DNA of 64,000 nucleotides from Vibrio sinus (GCF_023634645.1 NZ_JAMKMR010000015.1:1-64000); one strand, 5' to 3'; counted from the first letter of the stretch, positions 27,689-37,248 are shown. The notes: generated by a model from the sequence alone, not told the origin. Numbers and translations: made by a program.

Positions 27689-27723
27689 AGTGGTCTCCTT
27701 GACTAACCTTGTAAATTCTTCAG

Positions 27724-28401
27724 TTATCTGTGATCGACTTTGCGAACGATGGCGTCGCCAACAGATTGAACGATTTGAACAATAATAATGAGTAAGACTA
27801 TCGTTACAGTCATGACCGCAATGTCATAACGATAGAAGCCATATCGGATCGCAACATCACCTAATCCTCCGCCACCTACGGTGCCAGCCATCGCTGAGTA
27901 ACTCACCAAGGTAACCAGCGTAATGGTTATTGAATTGATGATGGTTGGCAACGCTTCAGGTAACAGGACTTTAGTAATAATTTGCATGGGCGTTGCTCCC
28001 ATTGACTGGGCGGCTTCCACAAGTCCTGTTGGGACTTCGATCAATGCACCTTCAATCAATCGAGCGATAAAAGGGATGGCACCAATGGTTAGCGGGACAA
28101 TTGCAGCAGAGGTGCCGATAAAGGTGCCGACTAGCAACTTAGTGACTGGGATAATGGCTACCATCAGCACAATAAATGGCACCGAGCGGCCAATATTTAC
28201 AATCGCGCCCAATACTTTGTTGAGTTTCACGTTTTCTAGTAAACCGCCTTTTTTCGTGGTATGTAGCACAACGCCCAATGGCGTTCCAACGATAAAGCCC
28301 ACCACACCAGATACGACAACCATATAAAGTGTTTCCAAGGTAGCGTTGCCTACCAGGCTGCCATTTTGGCTTAGCCAATTTAGAAGGGAATCAAAGTACA
28401 T
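27724..28401 (-). CDS. metI: Methionine ABC transporter permease MetI
   Basis: A 225-residue inner-membrane permease with about five transmembrane segments and the MetI EAA loop [27 protein letters not shown]. It pairs with MetN and MetQ. It overlaps the metN 3' end by 11 bp. Confidence 0.97.
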   Translation of the reverse strand: MYFDSLLNWLSQNGSLVGNATLETLYMVVVSGVVGFIVGTPLGVVLHTTKKGGLLENVKLNKVLGAIVNIGRSVPFIVLMVAIIPVTKLLVGTFIGTSAAIVPLTIGAIPFIARLIEGALIEVPTGLVEAAQSMGATPMQIITKVLLPEALPTIINSITITLVTLVSYSAMAGTVGGGGLGDVAIRYGFYRYDIAVMTVTIVLLIIIVQIVQSVGDAIVRKVDHR

Positions 28402-29425
28402 AGCCCAATACCTCTACGCTTACGTAGTGATCTTTTAAATATTGAATGGCGGCCTCACCATCTTTTTCATCGCCGAACATTTCAGCCAGCATCATGCCGA
28501 ACTTCACGCCACCTGCATAATCGATGTCGGAGCTTAATACACTGATATCAATGTTGAACTTACGTGCAATCTGAGAAATGAGCGGGGCTTTTACCGTCGA
28601 GCCAGTGAACTCTAATCTTAGTAGTGGATAGCTGCCTTCTTCTCGATGAGTTAGCAAGCGTTGTTGAAAGTCGTCAGGGATGGTGAGATCAAGGGTCGAA
28701 CGAATAAATTGATGGGCGAGCTCTGTTTTAGGGTGAGCAAAGATTTCCCCAACAGTACCTTTCTCCACTAAACGACCATCGCCAATAATCGCGACTTCAT
28801 GGCATATGCTTTTTACTACGTCCATCTCATGAGTAATCAGTAAGATGGTGAGGTTGAGCTCGCGATTGATTTTTTTTAGTAGCTCTAAAATTGATTGAGT
28901 GGTTGCAGGATCGAGCGCGCTGGTCGCTTCGTCACAAAGCAGTACTTTTGGCTCAGAGGCTAGGGCGCGAGCAATCGCGACTCGCTGTTTTTGACCACCA
29001 CTCAGGTTAGACGGGTAGGAGTCACGTTTATCGGCAAGGCCAACAAGCTCTAACAGCTCAACGACCTTCTTTTCAATGTCGCCTTTGCTTACTTTTGCAA
29101 GCTCTAACGGCAGAGCCACGTTGCCAAATACGGTTCTCGACGACAGCAAGTTAAAGTGCTGGAATATCATACCGATATTACGGCGGGTTTGACCAAGTTG
29201 AGTTTGGCTTAGCGTTGTAAGGTCTACGCCATCAACGATGATTGAACCTGACGTTGGCGCTTCAAGCATATTGACACAACGTATCAGTGTACTTTTCCCC
29301 GCACCAGAAGAACCAATGACACCAAATATGGTGCCTTGGGCTATATGGAGGTTTATGTCTCTCAAGGCAGGGATCTCTTTGCTGCCTTGGTAGAAAATCT
29401 TATTGACTTGATTTATTTCAATCAT
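28391..29425 (-). CDS. metN: Methionine ABC transporter ATP-binding protein MetN
   Basis: A 344-residue ATPase with Walker [10 protein letters not shown], signature [15 protein letters not shown], Walker [13 protein letters not shown], and a C-terminal NIL domain (about 265-344), which senses methionine and gives trans-inhibition. I chose the start at [11 protein letters not shown]; seven more in-frame residues exist upstream. The gene is preceded by a MetJ operator. Confidence 0.97.
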   Translation of the reverse strand: MIEINQVNKIFYQGSKEIPALRDINLHIAQGTIFGVIGSSGAGKSTLIRCVNMLEAPTSGSIIVDGVDLTTLSQTQLGQTRRNIGMIFQHFNLLSSRTVFGNVALPLELAKVSKGDIEKKVVELLELVGLADKRDSYPSNLSGGQKQRVAIARALASEPKVLLCDEATSALDPATTQSILELLKKINRELNLTILLITHEMDVVKSICHEVAIIGDGRLVEKGTVGEIFAHPKTELAHQFIRSTLDLTIPDDFQQRLLTHREEGSYPLLRLEFTGSTVKAPLISQIARKFNIDISVLSSDIDYAGGVKFGMMLAEMFGDEKDGEAAIQYLKDHYVSVEVLGYVL

Positions 29426-29481
29426 CGTGTCGCCTGTGTTACTCACTTGGTTATTTTTTGTCTCTTCTCAAGTAGACAGGG

Positions 29482-29510
29482 ATGCTATGAGTTTCACCGA
29501 TATAAGTCAA
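29482..29510 (-). promoter_or_regulatory. metNIQ promoter
   Basis: Minus-strand TTGACT (29510-29505), a 17-bp spacer and TAGCAT (29487-29482), just downstream of the MetJ boxes. Confidence 0.65.
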
Positions 29511-29511
29511 T

Positions 29512-29535
29512 AGATATTTTTACGTCTAGACGTCT
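29512..29535 (-). promoter_or_regulatory. MetJ operator (met boxes) of metNIQ
   Basis: Adjacent 8-bp met boxes: AGACGTCT (29528-29535, 8 of 8), TTACGTCT (29520-29527, 6 of 8) and AGATATTT (29512-29519, 5 of 8). They abut the -35, consistent with repression by MetJ bound to SAM. Confidence 0.85.
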
Positions 29536-29564
29536 AAATGGTTATTTGATGATTAAATTGTCAC

Positions 29565-30065
29565 TTAGGTTGGTTGGAGTGGTTTCAACAAGCGCTTAGA
29601 CAGGGGGCTCCAAAGCCTCATTTGTTTTTTCAACAATGCTCCACTCATTTCGAATATATATCGTTGTTCAACCTCTTCGGTTATCACGAAGCCTAATCTC
29701 TTGTGTAATTTGACTGACGGCTTATTGTTTATATGAACTTTACTTGTTAATCGCTGCACATTTAATTTACGCACCTCTAGCGCAAAGTCTACCAATAAGC
29801 ATTTGAGAACACGTCCACTGCGGTGGCTAGCATGTATTTGTAATGAAGGCACGTAAATATGGTTATCAACCGTATTAGTGTATTGAATATATCCTGCTAA
29901 CTCATCGTTTTTATATTGATATATGAACTTTGAACCACTTTCTATTTCGCGCTGAATTGCGCCTTTACGCCTTGTCGGACAAAAGGCGCTACCTGATTCA
30001 GCAATAATTTCGCTCATATTGAGTCTATCTAGTTCAACGAGATCATTCACGAGGTCTTGCATCAC
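29565..30065 (-). CDS. GNAT-family N-acetyltransferase
   Basis: A 166-residue acetyltransferase-like protein. Residues 50-60 and 75-115 give the GNAT core (ELAGYIQYTNTVDNHIYVPSLQIHASHRSGRVLKCLLVDFAL), followed by HINNKPSVKLHKRLGFV, the usual motif B. The substrate is unknown. It is last in a same-strand run with the LptA-like and efflux genes (94-bp gap), so it may modify the exported compound or give self-protection. This link is inferred from position only. Confidence 0.75.
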   Translation of the reverse strand: MMQDLVNDLVELDRLNMSEIIAESGSAFCPTRRKGAIQREIESGSKFIYQYKNDELAGYIQYTNTVDNHIYVPSLQIHASHRSGRVLKCLLVDFALEVRKLNVQRLTSKVHINNKPSVKLHKRLGFVITEEVEQRYIFEMSGALLKKQMRLWSPLSKRLLKPLQPT

Positions 30066-30158
30066 ACTTGTTCTTTCCTTTGTTAATAAGTTAATGAATT
30101 ACTGAAGGCTTTACTCGTTCAGCAGTGATTATACTAAGGTGTGCAGGATATATAGTAC

Positions 30159-30650
30159 CTATTGTGTCTTGGGGTGAATAGTAGTTTCTACTCTTTCTTT
30201 ATGCCCACGATTAGCCACAAGAGTTTCAGTTTTAATATTATAGTGTATTCTAGGTGCTCTTATTTTATCTTTCTCTAATGAAAGAGTTGCCTTCTCGGTT
30301 AACTCTAATTCCATTTTATCTGATTTATATATAAACTTTTCAGCTGTCCCCCTAATGACTTTATTGTCGTCAGTTAACTGATAAAACTTTGCAGGTTTAC
30401 CTGTTGCAATAATCATATCTATTTTATTGTTTTTAAGGTTTTTTATAATTATTGCTTTGTCGGAGGTTATCTTAATACTCCCTTGGGTAACAATAACATT
30501 ACCGATTAGCGTTGTTGTCCTTTTTTTTAAGTCAAAGCGCTGGATCTTTGACGTCGCATGTATTTCTTGTTGATGATCAGAGGACAAGGCAGCAGCCTGA
30601 AAACAATAGAAATATAAAGCTATGACTAATGAAATATAGGTGGCTTTCAT
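30159..30650 (-). CDS. LptA homologue (OstA-like periplasmic protein)
   Basis: A periplasmic protein of about 163 residues resembling LptA, the bridge that carries LPS from LptC to LptD. The signature LIGNVIVTQGSIKITSDKA is close to the E. coli LptA block, and GKPAKFYQL and GTAEKFIYKSDKMELELTEKATL follow in the right order. A signal peptide starts at MKATYISLVIALYFYCF. I chose the ATG at 30650, since the 16 in-frame residues before it lack a good ribosome-binding site, but 30698 cannot be excluded. It is very AT-rich, unlike the flanking core genes. The expected housekeeping lptA is elsewhere, so this is an extra copy beside an efflux pump. Confidence 0.8.
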   Translation of the reverse strand: MKATYISLVIALYFYCFQAAALSSDHQQEIHATSKIQRFDLKKRTTTLIGNVIVTQGSIKITSDKAIIIKNLKNNKIDMIIATGKPAKFYQLTDDNKVIRGTAEKFIYKSDKMELELTEKATLSLEKDKIRAPRIHYNIKTETLVANRGHKERVETTIHPKTQ

Positions 30651-30741
30651 TACCTTTACTTTTGAATAGTTGTTGTCCGTCATGGAAACATGGTTCATAT
30701 ATTGATATTTAATCGATTGAAAGTATTATTTCTATACAGGC

Positions 30742-32163
30742 TCATGAAGACTGTTTCTCTGGTAATTTTTGGCTACTGTCAAATCCGCCACCAAGTGCTT
30801 GGTACAGAGTCATCATATTCTTCAACTGGTTATGTCGATTTTGTATGAGATTCAATTGGGCTTTACGTCGAACTTCTTGCTGCTTTAACCAGGAGGTTAC
30901 GTCATCAGCTCCTGCTTGGTAGCGCAACTCTTTTAAGTGTTCAGCTTCATATGCTAATGAGAGTAACTCACTTAACTCTCTCTCTTTGATCATCAAGTGT
31001 GTTCTATCTGAGAGTTTATTTTCTACTTCAGATAGTGCTTTGTACAATGCCTTTTTAAATTCAATCACTTCTTGTTCGTAGGTGGCTTCAGAAATCTTTA
31101 TTTTCAACTGTGTTTTTCGCCACTCAAACGGCAAGGTGAAGGTAGATGCGAAGGTTCCAATAGGGTTGCTCAATATATCCGTTAATCTCTCGCCTCCAGC
31201 TTTAATACTGCCACTTAGGCTAAAGTCGGGATAAAAGGCTGTACGGGCAATGTTTGTATTCGCGAAGGCGCTACGTAAGCGTAGTTCACGTGCTTGCATA
31301 TCTGGCCTACGAGCTAATAATGTTGATGGTGTAGAATCCGGTATGGCCGTATGTACCGCTGGTAACGTTTGGGGATCAGAAACCACATTTTCTGGCGATT
31401 GATCGAACAAAATAGCCAAAGCATGTTGCTTTTTAACTTTGTTTTGTTGAGATTGACTCAAAGTAATACGCGCTTGCACCAATTCTTCCTTAATCTGTAG
31501 CATCTGCATTTTTGAGACTGCGCCACTAAGGTATTTGGCTTGAGCGATCTCAAAGGTTTTTTCCTGATAATCTAATGATGCTTGCTCAACAGCGATGGAT
31601 TCATTTAATAAAGCGATATCCCAATAGAGGATTGCTGTCGTACCGATCAGTGATAGCGCTGTATAAGCTCTATCCTGTTCAGTTGCCATGGCTTCCCAGC
31701 GTGCTTTGTCCCTTTCACTCGAAAATTTCCCCCAAAGATCCAGCTTATAATCCAAACCAAAACTAGTGTCATAGGTATTCTTATTGTTAACGGTAACTTT
31801 TAAATCGTCGACAGATATCTGATTTCTGTCTTTAATACCCGCCTTAAGCCGGGCAACCCGAATTTTCAATGCTGCTTTCGCCATGTCATTGTTGCGTATT
31901 AATACTTGCTCAATTAAATGGTTCAATGTTTTATCTTGAAACGCTCGCCACCACTGATTTGATTCCAAGACCTGCTCACCACTGATTGGTGCATGAGACC
32001 AAGCACTGGGAAGCTCTATAGAAGGTTGCGAATATTCTTTCCGAGTCAAACTTTCGCACCCAGAAAGGGCTATGGAGCAAATCAATAATAAAGCTCGCTT
32101 TCGACCAGTTAATTCGATGAAGCTGTGCTGCTTAAAGAAAAGATTGATAGAGTTAATAGACAT
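30742..32163 (-). CDS. Outer-membrane efflux lipoprotein (NodT/OprM-like)
   Basis: A 473-residue outer-membrane factor of the TolC superfamily. The lipobox is IALSGCES (Cys near residue 35) after a long N-terminal extension. Two OEP repeats follow (about 60-260 and 285-460), with SALANTNIARTAFYPDFSLSGS-like sequence in the second. It ends the tripartite exporter set with the MacB and MacA genes upstream (3-bp gap to macB). Confidence 0.9.
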   Translation of the reverse strand: MSINSINLFFKQHSFIELTGRKRALLLICSIALSGCESLTRKEYSQPSIELPSAWSHAPISGEQVLESNQWWRAFQDKTLNHLIEQVLIRNNDMAKAALKIRVARLKAGIKDRNQISVDDLKVTVNNKNTYDTSFGLDYKLDLWGKFSSERDKARWEAMATEQDRAYTALSLIGTTAILYWDIALLNESIAVEQASLDYQEKTFEIAQAKYLSGAVSKMQMLQIKEELVQARITLSQSQQNKVKKQHALAILFDQSPENVVSDPQTLPAVHTAIPDSTPSTLLARRPDMQARELRLRSAFANTNIARTAFYPDFSLSGSIKAGGERLTDILSNPIGTFASTFTLPFEWRKTQLKIKISEATYEQEVIEFKKALYKALSEVENKLSDRTHLMIKERELSELLSLAYEAEHLKELRYQAGADDVTSWLKQQEVRRKAQLNLIQNRHNQLKNMMTLYQALGGGFDSSQKLPEKQSS

Positions 32164-32166
32164 ACC

Positions 32167-34122
32167 TTACTCCCGTGTTAGTGCTTCAACCGGAGTAAGC
32201 CGGGCTGCATTTCGCGCTGGAAAAAAGCCAAATACGATGCCAATCATTGAAGAGCAGGTGACAGCAGCATAAATACTAGCGATGGAAAATATTATTGGTA
32301 GAGATGGAATTAGTTGCGATAACAATATCCCTATTCCAAATGATATCGATATACCAATAACACCACCTATCAAACATACTAATACAGCCTCTATGAGAAA
32401 TTGGAGCAGTATATCACTTTGCCTTGCACCGACTGCCATACGAATCCCAATTTCACGGGTTCTCTCTTTGACGGACATTAACATAATATTCATTACTCCT
32501 ATGCCTGCGACAATTAACGAAATCGCCGCAATGGATGACTTTAGTAGTTCCAACGTTGCAGTGCTTTTTTCTTGTGCCTGAAGAAATGCATTGTTGTTTG
32601 CTGTAAAAAAATCTTTCCCTCCATGGCGCATAGTCAATATACGAGTTATATATTGCTCCGCTTCTACGCTGGATATCTCATCAGAAGGTCTTGCTATGAT
32701 TGAATTGAGGTTTTTCTTGCCTGTTAGGCGAGTGGTTAGGGAGGTGTGTGGTATCCAAACCGATAAGCGTCCTAGATCCCAGGAATTAGTTTTATCAGAT
32801 ACACCAACTACCTGCCATGGTGATGCTCCGATTAAAATAGTTTGTCCAATGGGGCTTTCATCGTCGGCGAATAGCTTCTTACGGGTATTTAAGTCGATTA
32901 CTACTACCTGGGCTTGAGTGTCAATATCTCTTTTTACTAACGGGCGACCTTCAGTCGTAGTGACTCTTTTCACTCGAAAGTATTGTTCACTCACTCCTTC
33001 GACGTCTACATTAGCGGAAATATTTCTATAACGTAGTAGTTGTTGATAACTAGTCATTATTGGAGCCACACTGTCAATGAAGTGCTGATTGTGTAGTGCT
33101 TTGGCATCCTCGGGCACTAGGGTATCAATGTCGGCTGAGTTTGCGTCGCCAAAACTGTGTCCGGGGTAAATCATAATTCCGTTTTCCCCGAATGAGCGAT
33201 TGGCTTCGATTACTTGTTTTTTACTTCCTTCACCAACAGCAACAATAGTCACTACTGATGTGATTCCGACAGTGATACCAAGCATTGTCAAAAATGTTCT
33301 CATACGATGGCAGGTTATAGTGATCCAGGCCATGTAAAAGGCACTATTAAAGCGTCGTATCCAACCACCAAGTATACTTTTTTGCTTTGTATTTACTTCT
33401 GATATAGGAGAGTCGGTTAGCCTGGGTTCAGGCATTGTTCTCGGGCGATCATTGATAATTTTTCCATCATGAATTTCAATAATACGCTCAGCTATAGCTG
33501 CTATTTGTGGGTCATGTGTGACAATGATAATGGTGTGCCCTAACTTATGTAGTTCTTGCAGTACCTCCATCACTTCTTGCCCACTTTGTGTATCTAACGC
33601 TCCGGTAGGCTCATCTGCCAGGATCACCTCACCACCGTTCATTAAAGCTCTGGCAATACTCACTCTCTGTTGTTGGCCGCCAGATAATTGATTCGGTTTA
33701 TGTTCACAGCGCTCGCCCAAACCTAGACGCGACAACAGCATATGTGCACGCTTGCGGCGAGACTCTTTTGTAGCGTCAGCGTATATCGCTGCTAGCTCTG
33801 TATTACCTACAGCATCTAGGTGAGGCAATAAGTGATAGCGTTGAAATATAAAGCCAAAGTGGTTGCGCCGTAGTTCAGAAAGCTCTTTATCATCGAGTTC
33901 ACCGACCTCTTGACCACGTATTTTGTAACTACCTGTGCTTGGGCGGTCTAGACAACCAAGAATATTCATTAATGTGGACTTTCCCGAGCCAGATGCTCCT
34001 GTAATGGCGATCATATCACCAGAATAAATCTTTAAATCTATATCCTTGAGCACAGAGATATGCTGCTCTCCTGAAAGGAAATTCCTACTCAAAGCCTTCA
34101 TTTCGATTAGTGGTGTAGTCAT
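32167..34122 (-). CDS. macB: MacB-type ABC exporter (ATPase-permease fusion)
   Basis: A 651-residue type VII ABC protein. The N-terminal ATPase has Walker A GASGSGKST, signature LSGGQQQRVSIARAL and Walker B VILADEPTGAL, and is fused to a permease. The first helix is near residue 275-300, a large periplasmic domain lies at about 300-520, and three helices end the protein with MNIMLMSVKERTREIGIRMAVGA. It works with a periplasmic adaptor and an outer-membrane channel to expel substrates from the periplasm. The related PvdT exports siderophore. The substrate here is unknown. Confidence 0.93.
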   Translation of the reverse strand: MTTPLIEMKALSRNFLSGEQHISVLKDIDLKIYSGDMIAITGASGSGKSTLMNILGCLDRPSTGSYKIRGQEVGELDDKELSELRRNHFGFIFQRYHLLPHLDAVGNTELAAIYADATKESRRKRAHMLLSRLGLGERCEHKPNQLSGGQQQRVSIARALMNGGEVILADEPTGALDTQSGQEVMEVLQELHKLGHTIIIVTHDPQIAAIAERIIEIHDGKIINDRPRTMPEPRLTDSPISEVNTKQKSILGGWIRRFNSAFYMAWITITCHRMRTFLTMLGITVGITSVVTIVAVGEGSKKQVIEANRSFGENGIMIYPGHSFGDANSADIDTLVPEDAKALHNQHFIDSVAPIMTSYQQLLRYRNISANVDVEGVSEQYFRVKRVTTTEGRPLVKRDIDTQAQVVVIDLNTRKKLFADDESPIGQTILIGASPWQVVGVSDKTNSWDLGRLSVWIPHTSLTTRLTGKKNLNSIIARPSDEISSVEAEQYITRILTMRHGGKDFFTANNNAFLQAQEKSTATLELLKSSIAAISLIVAGIGVMNIMLMSVKERTREIGIRMAVGARQSDILLQFLIEAVLVCLIGGVIGISISFGIGILLSQLIPSLPIIFSIASIYAAVTCSSMIGIVFGFFPARNAARLTPVEALTRE

Positions 34123-34131
34123 AAAAAGATA

Positions 34132-35322
34132 TCAACCCGTAAAGATAGCGTTTGTTTGGAGTGCTGTTTTCTCCGATTGCTGGTTGTTGAGAATGATATT
34201 ATCGCCATCATTTAAGCCAGACAGTACTTGCACATAAGAACCGTCACGAATGCCAGTACTTATCGTCTTTTCTACCGGCTGATCGTTGACTAGAATACGT
34301 ACACTATGCTTTAGGCCACTAATATTTTGACCAGAGTTTAGAGCTGATAAGGGAATACTCAGTACTTGTGACTCTCGATTGGTAATGATGGAAACTTGTG
34401 CTGTCATGCCTACTTGTAAGGACTTGTCCAGGTTCGGTACTTCTATCAAACTACTGTAGTAAACCGCTTTGCTTGAGTTATCACTGGAGCTATTAGCTGA
34501 ATCGCCATTGATTATGTTATCGGGTGCGAGTTTGATGGTCTTCAATACGCCTTCGTAGCGCTGATCATGATTTCCCAAAGTGGTAATGTTTGCAGCTAGG
34601 CCTGACTTAACTTTGAATATATCGGCCTCGGACACTTTGGCTTTCACCACCATCTTATCCAGTTGAGCAATGGTAAGTACGCTTGGGGCTTCGTTACGAG
34701 ATACAAGAGTCTGACCTTCTTCATATTTTACAGCTATCACAGTGCCGTCTATTGGTGCTGTAATCCTTGTGAGTTCGAGTTCAGCTTTTGCGCTTTTCAC
34801 TTGAATTTCTGCTTTGATGATGTCTGTTTTTGATGATTCGACTTTTGTCCGATACAATTCCAATTCAGTGCGTGAGTCTTCTAATTTTGCCACTGATGTA
34901 GCGTTTTCTAATTTCATCTTATATTGGCGTTTAAAAGTTTTTTCTTTATTACTCAAGTTGATTTCATTTTCACGAAGTGAGGCTTTAGCTTTCTTTAATT
35001 CAGCTATCATTTTCATCAATTCGTTATGTTTTATTTCAGGGTCAATCTCTATGAGTAACTGCCCTTTTTTCACCTTATCACCTACAGAGACGTGTATTGA
35101 TTTTATTTGTCCATCAACCTGAGTTCCTAAGGTAACTTGTTTTGCACCTTCTAATACTCCAGTAGCTAATACGGTTTCTTCAATATCCCGTCGTTCTACA
35201 GGTGCTGTAATATAATGAATGCGATTAGGGTTGAAAAAAGAGGAAGCCTCAAGAAACCAAATTACTACCATAGAAAAAATTAGAAATACGACGATAAGAA
35301 GAGGGCGGTTTTTTATTTTCAT
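34132..35322 (-). CDS. macA: MacA-type periplasmic adaptor protein
   Basis: A 396-residue membrane-fusion protein with an N-terminal transmembrane anchor (LLIVVFLIFSMVVIWFL), a biotinyl-lipoyl half motif (GTQVDGQIKSIHVSVGDKVKKGQLLIEIDPE), a long coiled-coil hairpin (about 95-195), the second half (ITAPIDGTVIAVKYEEGQTL), and beta-barrel and membrane-proximal domains. It is first in the exporter operon, 9 bp before macB. Confidence 0.93.
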   Translation of the reverse strand: MKIKNRPLLIVVFLIFSMVVIWFLEASSFFNPNRIHYITAPVERRDIEETVLATGVLEGAKQVTLGTQVDGQIKSIHVSVGDKVKKGQLLIEIDPEIKHNELMKMIAELKKAKASLRENEINLSNKEKTFKRQYKMKLENATSVAKLEDSRTELELYRTKVESSKTDIIKAEIQVKSAKAELELTRITAPIDGTVIAVKYEEGQTLVSRNEAPSVLTIAQLDKMVVKAKVSEADIFKVKSGLAANITTLGNHDQRYEGVLKTIKLAPDNIINGDSANSSSDNSSKAVYYSSLIEVPNLDKSLQVGMTAQVSIITNRESQVLSIPLSALNSGQNISGLKHSVRILVNDQPVEKTISTGIRDGSYVQVLSGLNDGDNIILNNQQSEKTALQTNAIFTG

Positions 35323-35542
35323 AGGAATTTTATGATTATGGTTAAGTTACACTTTCTGACTTGTTTTATATTAAGTGAATGTCTTCTGGCTTGCTTGTAT
35401 TGACTATCTTACTTTTATTTATTCTAATTAAATGATAAATCAATTAATGTATTGAGTTTGTATTGAAATGTGTTGTTTTGTCATGATTCTTAGATTTAAA
35501 GGAGACTGGTGTATATCTCTGAGTAGCCCATGTTTTTGCGCT

Positions 35543-35576
35543 CAATAAAAAGAGGGCTGTCAGAGCTCAGCCCTCT
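35543..35576 (-). terminator. Terminator downstream of the solute-binding protein gene
   Basis: A 9-bp stem AGAGGGCTG/CAGCCCTCT with an 8-base loop is followed on the minus strand by TTTTATTG. Confidence 0.75.
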
Positions 35577-35590
35577 AAACATATGAGCGG

Positions 35591-35662
35591 TTATTCTTCC
35601 TCAATACCAACGGTTTGTGTGATGGCAGCGACAATGGGGAGCACAGTCATGAAATTACCGAA
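35591..35662 (-). pseudogene. Possible C-terminal coding remnant
   Basis: On the minus strand a 23-24-codon open stretch reads LFGNFMTVLPIVAAITQTV then GIEEE and stops just before the terminator. It has the look of a membrane-protein tail rather than random DNA, but no start or ribosome-binding site is apparent and I do not recognise its parent. It could also be chance. Confidence 0.3.
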
Positions 35663-35677
35663 CAGTTATTTAGAACA

Positions 35678-36415
35678 TTACTTATTTCGCTCAGTCAATC
35701 CATACTTCATTTTTAACTCTTCCACCCAAGCTTGATTTTTTGTTAGAAACTCATTGAACTGCTCAATGACATCCGGGTGGTTTAAAGATGACAGTAGGTA
35801 GTCGCTATTGATGTGTGGAATGGAGGGGTCGTACACAAGCGTGTTGTCTGCTATTCCTAATGACTTCATGGCGTAGACGGCGACATCAATATTAAAGTAG
35901 GCGCCATCTAAGTCATTCCGGTGAGCCATATTTTTTAGCAGTCCATCAATGCTGTTAAACTCTTTTATTGTGATTCTACCTTTATTGATTTGATCCAGCA
36001 GTGCATATGGGGTAAAGCCTCTCACGATGCCTAATTTTTTCAATGTTGATTTGCCTAGATTTTTTTCCGGCACAAGCACGCCATCAGTGTATTTTAGGGC
36101 CGAGGTACTATAAAGAATGTTCCGGTCTCCTTTAATGTCAGCGCCCCAATATGGGTTATCGGGAAACTTCAAGTCGACCTTTTGGTTGACTAAATCATGA
36201 AAAAGGCGAACCACAGGTAAAGGGCGATAAGTGAACTTGTGGTTATAGTCTTTAGCAAAGCGATCTAAAAGCTCTCGAGCATAACCAGTATATTGGCCAT
36301 TTTGAATGGAATATATAGGTGCATAGTTAATATTCTCCACACCTACAATCATCTGTTTTGCAAACACAAATTCTATATTGAGAATAAGGGTTAAGAAGAT
36401 AAGCCACTTTTTCAT
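35678..36415 (-). CDS. Periplasmic solute-binding protein, family 3 type
   Basis: A 245-residue protein with a signal peptide (KKWLIFLTLILNIEFVFA), then a binding fold of the SBP_bac_3 type (MIVGVENINYAPIYSIQNGQYTGYARELLDRFAKD). It lacks an adjacent permease or ATPase. Vibrio has many orphan proteins of this kind, some acting in sensing rather than import. The ligand is unknown. It may be part of the AT-rich block or an independent gene ahead of macA, separated from it by a terminator. Confidence 0.82.
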   Translation of the reverse strand: MKKWLIFLTLILNIEFVFAKQMIVGVENINYAPIYSIQNGQYTGYARELLDRFAKDYNHKFTYRPLPVVRLFHDLVNQKVDLKFPDNPYWGADIKGDRNILYSTSALKYTDGVLVPEKNLGKSTLKKLGIVRGFTPYALLDQINKGRITIKEFNSIDGLLKNMAHRNDLDGAYFNIDVAVYAMKSLGIADNTLVYDPSIPHINSDYLLSSLNHPDVIEQFNEFLTKNQAWVEELKMKYGLTERNK

Positions 36416-36654
36416 TTCACTATTCCTTTGGTGCTCTATGCCAATATTGTAGGCAAACTTGTGTAGATCAAGTGCTTGTATTAGCCGTGCCAGTTAATTA
36501 ATTGCTGTGTTTTCTTATGAATAAGACCATACCAGGATTCGAAAGGAGAAAACGGTCACTATAGCGTAGCTGGGGCGTTACTTGCGTTTGAGTCAGCGGC
36601 CTAAAGCATGCAATAATTACCGTTAATAGCAGTCTTTAACGAGAGTAGAGAATT

Positions 36655-37212
36655 TTGGCAAAAGCGGCAGTGTTTTTGGATCGGGATGGTGTGATTAATG
36701 TGGATCACGGATACGTACATGATGAGCATGAATTTGAGTTTATTGATGGCGTGTTTGAGGCGACTAAACAGCTTCAGCAAATGGGGTACTTATTGGTATT
36801 AGTGACCAACCAAGCAGGCATAGCTCGTGGCTACTACACTGAGGAACGATTCTTGTCTCTCACTCAATGGATGGATTGGAACTTTATCGACAACGGCGTT
36901 GAGTTCGATGGTTTTTATTACTGCCCGCACCATCCTGAACACGGCCTCGGTAAGTATAAACAACAGTGTGATTGCAGAAAGCCTGAGCCAGGAATGTTCA
37001 ATTCTGCGAAAGAGTTTCTTAACATTGATATGAAAAACTCGATCATGGTCGGTGATAAAGCAGAAGATATGATGGCCGCAGAAGCCGCCGGTGTGGGCAC
37101 AAAAATTTTAGTTCGTACTGGTAAGCCTGTCACGGATAAAGGACAATCTATTGCGACTACGGTGCTCGATAGTATTAAAGAGGTGCCAGATTACGTGAAA
37201 AATATGGCTTAG
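36655..37212 (+). CDS. gmhB: D-glycero-beta-D-manno-heptose-1,7-bisphosphate 7-phosphatase
   Basis: A 185-residue HAD-family phosphatase for ADP-heptose synthesis (LPS inner core). The nucleophile motif is FLDRDGVIN, the zinc-binding loop is [21 protein letters not shown], and the last motif is [16 protein letters not shown]. The start is TTG at 36655, since the residues [11 protein letters not shown] fit the family N-terminus and no ATG lies nearby. It is divergent from the solute-binding gene. As I recall gmhB directly faces metN in other Vibrio, so the material between is an insertion here. Confidence 0.95.
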   Translation: MAKAAVFLDRDGVINVDHGYVHDEHEFEFIDGVFEATKQLQQMGYLLVLVTNQAGIARGYYTEERFLSLTQWMDWNFIDNGVEFDGFYYCPHHPEHGLGKYKQQCDCRKPEPGMFNSAKEFLNIDMKNSIMVGDKAEDMMAAEAAGVGTKILVRTGKPVTDKGQSIATTVLDSIKEVPDYVKNMA

Positions 37213-37248
37213 CTTCTGCTCAAGGACAATACCTTAATTACCGACAAG

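Larger units (their letters stand above)
35323..35677. other. Intergenic region upstream of macA
   Basis: A 355-bp AT-rich region. Its left part (35323-35545) must hold the macA promoter, which I cannot pin down. A minus-strand terminator lies at 35543-35576, and a short open stretch at 35591-35662 looks like a decayed C-terminus. Confidence 0.5.
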
